From CAZMOK01 sp964567785 (GTDB taxonomy: Bacteria > Bacteroidota > Bacteroidia > Bacteroidales > JAGOPY01): a stretch of DNA of 17,018 bases. A model generated the notes under the pieces. The model had not been told where the DNA came from and did no database searches. It was given only the letters and a program-made list of their open reading frames with translations. Numbering within the stretch: the first letter of the stretch is position 1; every line of letters starts with the position of its first letter. A program made the translations under genes and the position numbers. Location of the stretch: NCBI GenBank assembly GCA_964567785.1, contig CAZMOK010000062.1, positions 1-17,018 of the forward strand, written 5' to 3'. Below, in pieces: positions 14,083-17,018 of this stretch.

Positions 14083-14159
14083 ATGTATAAGTGAGGTTAT
14101 AATCCAGGACCTCTGATTTGAAAATTTATTAAGATCCCGGAGGGATCTCATAATTATAG
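14083..14159. repeat. Hairpin-bearing segment interrupting the hexamer array
   Basis: A 77-nt segment unlike the hexamers separates the main array from four further units. It contains a perfect stem AGATCCC (14132-14138), loop GGA, GGGATCT (14142-14148). The stop-proximal position suggests either a transcript end for MscS (no T-run, so weak) or an inserted palindromic intergenic repeat. The 294 nt between MscS and the esterase (14005-14298) hold only these repeats and an AT-rich leader. Confidence 0.6.
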
Positions 14160-14298
14160 GAGCAGGATTAAGAATAAGAATACAAAAAAAATTAAATTTA
14201 TGGATACGGGTATATTGTTCCGCAAATGGGTTGGCATTGTTAAGCCTTCAATATCTTCCGATACCCGAAAAATAAACCTTGATAATTATTATTTTACG

Positions 14299-15237
14299 AT
14301 GAAAAGTAAAATGTCTATAATATTGAGCATTGCATTTCTGGCCTCCTGCCACACTGCCCGGAAAGACACCTCTCCGGTCACCGTATCTTCCGGTGCGGTA
14401 GAACGTCTTGAAAACTTCGACACTGAATTCGTGACGCCCAGGAATGTTGACGTCTGGTTGCCCGAAGGGTACAGCGCTGAAAAGAAATACGCTGTACTCT
14501 ATATGCACGATGGTCAGATGCTATTTGATTCAACCAACACATGGAACAAGCAGGAATGGGGTGTCGATGAAACCATTTCTGGGCTCATAGACCAGGGAAA
14601 GATCAGGGACTGCATTGTCGTGGGGATCTGGAACGCCGGAAAAGAAAGACATTCCGACTATTTCCCGCAAAAACCTTTCGAGAGCCTCGCGCAGAATATC
14701 CGCGACTCTTTGATGGACCAGGCAAGGCGGCAGGGTGAGGCAAAGCTATTCTCCACAAGCGTCCAGTCCGACAATTACATCAACTTCATCGTCTATGAGC
14801 TGAAAAACTACATCGACTATAATTATTCAACCCTGAGGGACAGGGAAAACACTTTCATAGCAGGCTCAAGCATGGGCGGGCTGGTCTCTTGGTATGCCCT
14901 GTGCGAATTCCCGGATATATTCGGCGGCGCTGCCTGCCTTTCCACCCACTGGCCGGGCAGCTTCACCGAAGAGGACAACCCTATCCCACAGGCATTTGTT
15001 GATTACCTGGGCGAGAACCTGCCTGATCCGGCCACTCATAAGCTGTATTTTGATTACGGAACGAAAACCCTGGATGCCATGTATGAACCCTTCCAGAAGC
15101 AGGTCGACTCGGTAATGAGGGCAGCAGGCTACACCGTCGAGAACTGGAAAACCCTTAAATTTGAAGGTGCAGAACATTCGGAAAATGCCTGGAAAGAAAG
15201 GCTTCACATACCCCTTGCTTTCCTTCTCGAAAAATAA
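14299..15237 (+). CDS. Putative esterase lipoprotein (PF00756-type alpha/beta hydrolase)
   Basis: A 312-aa serine hydrolase of the putative-esterase (EstD/Fes-like) group, anchored by lipid. ATG 14299 was preferred to the ATG at 14200 because it exposes a lipoprotein signal: MKSKMSIILSIAFLASC with lipobox L-A-S-C17. The nucleophile is S191 in the elbow G189-S-S-M-G193. The likely acid is D252 or D258 in YFDYGTKTLD, and the histidine is H293 in GAEHSENAW. YMHDGQMLFD and GVDETISGL are typical N-terminal landmarks of this family, which includes carbohydrate ester hydrolases and siderophore esterases. The next gene, a GH127 enzyme, starts 15 nt later, so removal of acyl groups from a glycan is the favoured role; that is inference from context. 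Confidence 0.88.
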   Translation: MKSKMSIILSIAFLASCHTARKDTSPVTVSSGAVERLENFDTEFVTPRNVDVWLPEGYSAEKKYAVLYMHDGQMLFDSTNTWNKQEWGVDETISGLIDQGKIRDCIVVGIWNAGKERHSDYFPQKPFESLAQNIRDSLMDQARRQGEAKLFSTSVQSDNYINFIVYELKNYIDYNYSTLRDRENTFIAGSSMGGLVSWYALCEFPDIFGGAACLSTHWPGSFTEEDNPIPQAFVDYLGENLPDPATHKLYFDYGTKTLDAMYEPFQKQVDSVMRAAGYTVENWKTLKFEGAEHSENAWKERLHIPLAFLLEK

Positions 15238-15252
15238 AAAGTTGGATCACCT

Positions 15253-17018
15253 ATGAGAAAATCAGTTTACATTCTTACATCAATCATTATCCTAATTTCA
15301 TTATCTTGCAATAACCCGGGTAAACCCGACATAGAGCACAGGGATAAAACAGAGTTCTTAAAGGTCGGTGAGATCAAGCCAAAAGGCTGGATCGAAGAAC
15401 AGATGAAAAAAGACCTCGAAGAGGGCTTTGTAGGGCATCTTGATGAGCTGGTACCTGAACTTATTGCAGAAGATGATATTTATGGCGAAGACAGGCTGAC
15501 AAAAAAGATAAAATCGAAAGATGTAGGAAATGTTTCCGACGGAGGCGACTGGGAGATCCAGTACCTGTGGTGGAACAGTGAAACCCAGTCGAACTGGTGG
15601 GATGGCCTGATCCGTCATGCAATACTCCTGGAGGATAAGGAGCAGATCAAAAAGGTTGAAAAATACATTGAGGATAAACTTAAAACCCGGGATGATGACG
15701 GATACATGGGTATCTATGCCGAAGACCTGCGCTACGACCATAAAACCGAAAACGGCGAGCTATGGGCGCAGGCTTCACTGTTCCGCGGGTTGCTGGCCTA
15801 TTATGAGGCAACAGGAGACGTAAGAGTGTTTGAAGCTGTTGAAGAAGGGGTGAAACGGACAATGGAAGCCTATCCCGAGTATGATTCAGAGCCCTTCAGG
15901 ATCCCGGAGCCTTTCGCCGGTGTGGGCCATGGCCTCACCTTTACAGATGTCCTTGAACATCTATACAGTATAACAGGGGATGAGGATTATCTTTCTTACG
16001 CCGTTTTTCTTTTCGAAGATTATAACAAACATCCGCTTGCAGAAGAAGACATTCACATTGACAACCTGCTTGACCCGGAATATAAGTTCCGGGGCCATGG
16101 CGTACATACCTACGAGCACATGAGGGCCCTTGCCATCACGGCCTATGCTACGGGAGACCCTCTTTACAACATGGCCCTTGATGCATACCGGGACAAATTA
16201 AAGGATGTGCTTACCCCTTCGGGCGGACCACTGGGTGATGAATGGATTGCCGGAAGAATGGCAAATGCCGCTTCGACAGGATACGAATACTGTTCCATCC
16301 ACGAACTTCTACATTCCTATTCCCTCTTACTGCAGAAAAGCGGCGAACGCCATTGGGCAGAAAAAATTGAGTGGCTGCTTTTCAATGCCGGCCAGGGGGC
16401 GAGGCACCCCCGGGAACATTCAATTGCCTATTGCAAAACAGACAATTCATTCCACATGATGGGTACCCTCAACCCGGAAAACAGGCAGGATGACCATCCG
16501 GGACGTTACAAGTACTCCCCCACCCATAAAGATGTGGCGGTGTGCTGCGTGCCCAATGCCGGTAGGATATATCCCTATTATGTACAGGCAATGTGGATGA
16601 AAAATGAAGAAGGTCTTGTTGCCAACCTTTTCGGGCCCTGTGAAGTGAACACGGTGATCAGGGGAACTGATGTAAAGATCGTACAGGTAAACGAATACCC
16701 CTTCAATACAGACCTGCTCTTTGCAGTCGATCCTGAAAAGGAGGTCGAGTTCAGCATTAAGGTGAGAAAGCCTTCATGGGCAACCCGTGTCAATATTGAA
16801 ACAGATGCAAAGGTCACACAGGTGGGTAACCATTTCGTGTTTACCAAAAAATGGCAGAAAGGTGATACAATCGGACTTGAGTTTGAACTAAGCCCTGTAA
16901 CAAAAACCGATAAGCAGGGAAACATATTTGTCAGTTACGGTCCGCTTGTCTTTGCCCTTGAACTGGAAGGCGAACCCATGCAGGTAAAGGATTACCCTCT
17001 GAATGCATTCCGCGACCT
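15253..17018 (+). CDS. GH127 (DUF1680) beta-L-arabinofuranosidase-type enzyme, 3' truncated by window end
   Basis: 588 codons are visible and the frame is open at the window edge. The full family length is about 600-700 aa, so little is missing. The N-terminus (MRKSVYILTSIIILISLSC) is a hydrophobic signal ending in a cysteine, probably a lipoprotein although the lipobox S-L-S-C is not canonical. An (alpha/alpha) barrel follows: NWWDGLIRHAILLED, DGYMGIYAEDLRY, GELWAQASLFRGLLAYYEATGD, FRGHGVHTYEHMRALA. The zinc-site pattern known for GH127 (Glu-x-Cys plus a Cys-Cys pair, one Cys being the nucleophile) is present as E345-Y-C347 and C431-C432 in VAVCCVPNAGR. A beta-sandwich domain starts at about residue 470 (VRKPSWATRVNI). 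It probably removes L-arabinofuranose or a similar sugar from glycans. It sits 15 nt after the esterase, likely in one operon. Confidence 0.9.
   Translation, partial: MRKSVYILTSIIILISLSCNNPGKPDIEHRDKTEFLKVGEIKPKGWIEEQMKKDLEEGFVGHLDELVPELIAEDDIYGEDRLTKKIKSKDVGNVSDGGDWEIQYLWWNSETQSNWWDGLIRHAILLEDKEQIKKVEKYIEDKLKTRDDDGYMGIYAEDLRYDHKTENGELWAQASLFRGLLAYYEATGDVRVFEAVEEGVKRTMEAYPEYDSEPFRIPEPFAGVGHGLTFTDVLEHLYSITGDEDYLSYAVFLFEDYNKHPLAEEDIHIDNLLDPEYKFRGHGVHTYEHMRALAITAYATGDPLYNMALDAYRDKLKDVLTPSGGPLGDEWIAGRMANAASTGYEYCSIHELLHSYSLLLQKSGERHWAEKIEWLLFNAGQGARHPREHSIAYCKTDNSFHMMGTLNPENRQDDHPGRYKYSPTHKDVAVCCVPNAGRIYPYYVQAMWMKNEEGLVANLFGPCEVNTVIRGTDVKIVQVNEYPFNTDLLFAVDPEKEVEFSIKVRKPSWATRVNIETDAKVTQVGNHFVFTKKWQKGDTIGLEFELSPVTKTDKQGNIFVSYGPLVFALELEGEPMQVKDYPLNAFRD

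Noticed and set aside
13927..14151. Minus-strand 74-codon frame rich in Leu/Phe/Ile (looks like a membrane helix)
   Set aside because: The hydrophobic stretch is the reverse complement of the GARYAG hexamer array. It overlaps the MscS end and lacks a start signal.
1..17018. Classical polysaccharide-utilisation locus
   Set aside because: Glycosidases are at both ends, but no SusC/SusD-like pair, SusR/HTCS or ECF regulator is in the window, and unrelated ion-transport genes lie between.
1..17018. tRNA, rRNA or known riboswitch
   Set aside because: Reading the spacers showed no cloverleaf, rRNA segment or recognisable riboswitch core.

Overview
The window looks like a contig or scaffold piece from a Bacteroidota (Bacteroidetes) genome, probably a metagenome-assembled or draft genome. 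The reasons are: two exported proteins end in type IX secretion (T9SS) sorting tails (YPNP... then GIYLLRF / GIYFARL); several proteins have Bacteroidota-style lipoprotein or Sec signals; Shine-Dalgarno sequences are mostly absent; and AT-rich intergenic repeats built on CAATGAA/TAATTAA are present. A run of exactly 100 N (12356-12455) marks a scaffold join of unknown true size. Species cannot be named from the sequence.

Layout. (1) 1-5833: an exported GH2 glycosidase and a large multidomain GH31 alpha-glucosidase-type enzyme with a T9SS tail, same strand, 65 nt apart. (2) 5855-7490: a small minus-strand gene with a strong Shine-Dalgarno, an exported CIA30-domain protein, and two long intergenic regions that carry copies of one composite repeat element. 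(3) 7491-10460: a T9SS-exported endonuclease/exonuclease/phosphatase-fold enzyme, followed 6 nt later by a cation:proton antiporter with a degenerate RCK domain. (4) 10622-14004: a PurD-like but signature-broken ATP-grasp ligase overlapping an EctA-like GNAT acetyltransferase, the N gap, a DUF2784 membrane protein, and an MscS-type channel with a long charged tail whose stop codon lies inside a hexanucleotide repeat array. (5) 14299-17018: a putative esterase lipoprotein and a GH127 (beta-L-arabinofuranosidase-type) enzyme running off the window end, 15 nt apart. All genes but one are on the + strand.

How they may work together. The two ends (GH2+GH31 and esterase+GH127) are exported glycan-degrading functions, but no SusC/SusD pair or regulator is visible, so this is not a classical polysaccharide-utilisation locus within the window. 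The middle (antiporter, ATP-grasp + EctA-like acetyltransferase, MscS channel) fits ion and osmotic homeostasis. The ATP-grasp/GNAT pair is the best candidate for an undescribed pathway, possibly making an acetylated amino-acid or dipeptide metabolite; this is inference. The second point of interest is the repeat biology: a 7-nt-phased repeat found in intergenic arrays also occurs inverted inside the GH31 gene, where it encodes the hydrophobic core of the signal peptide.
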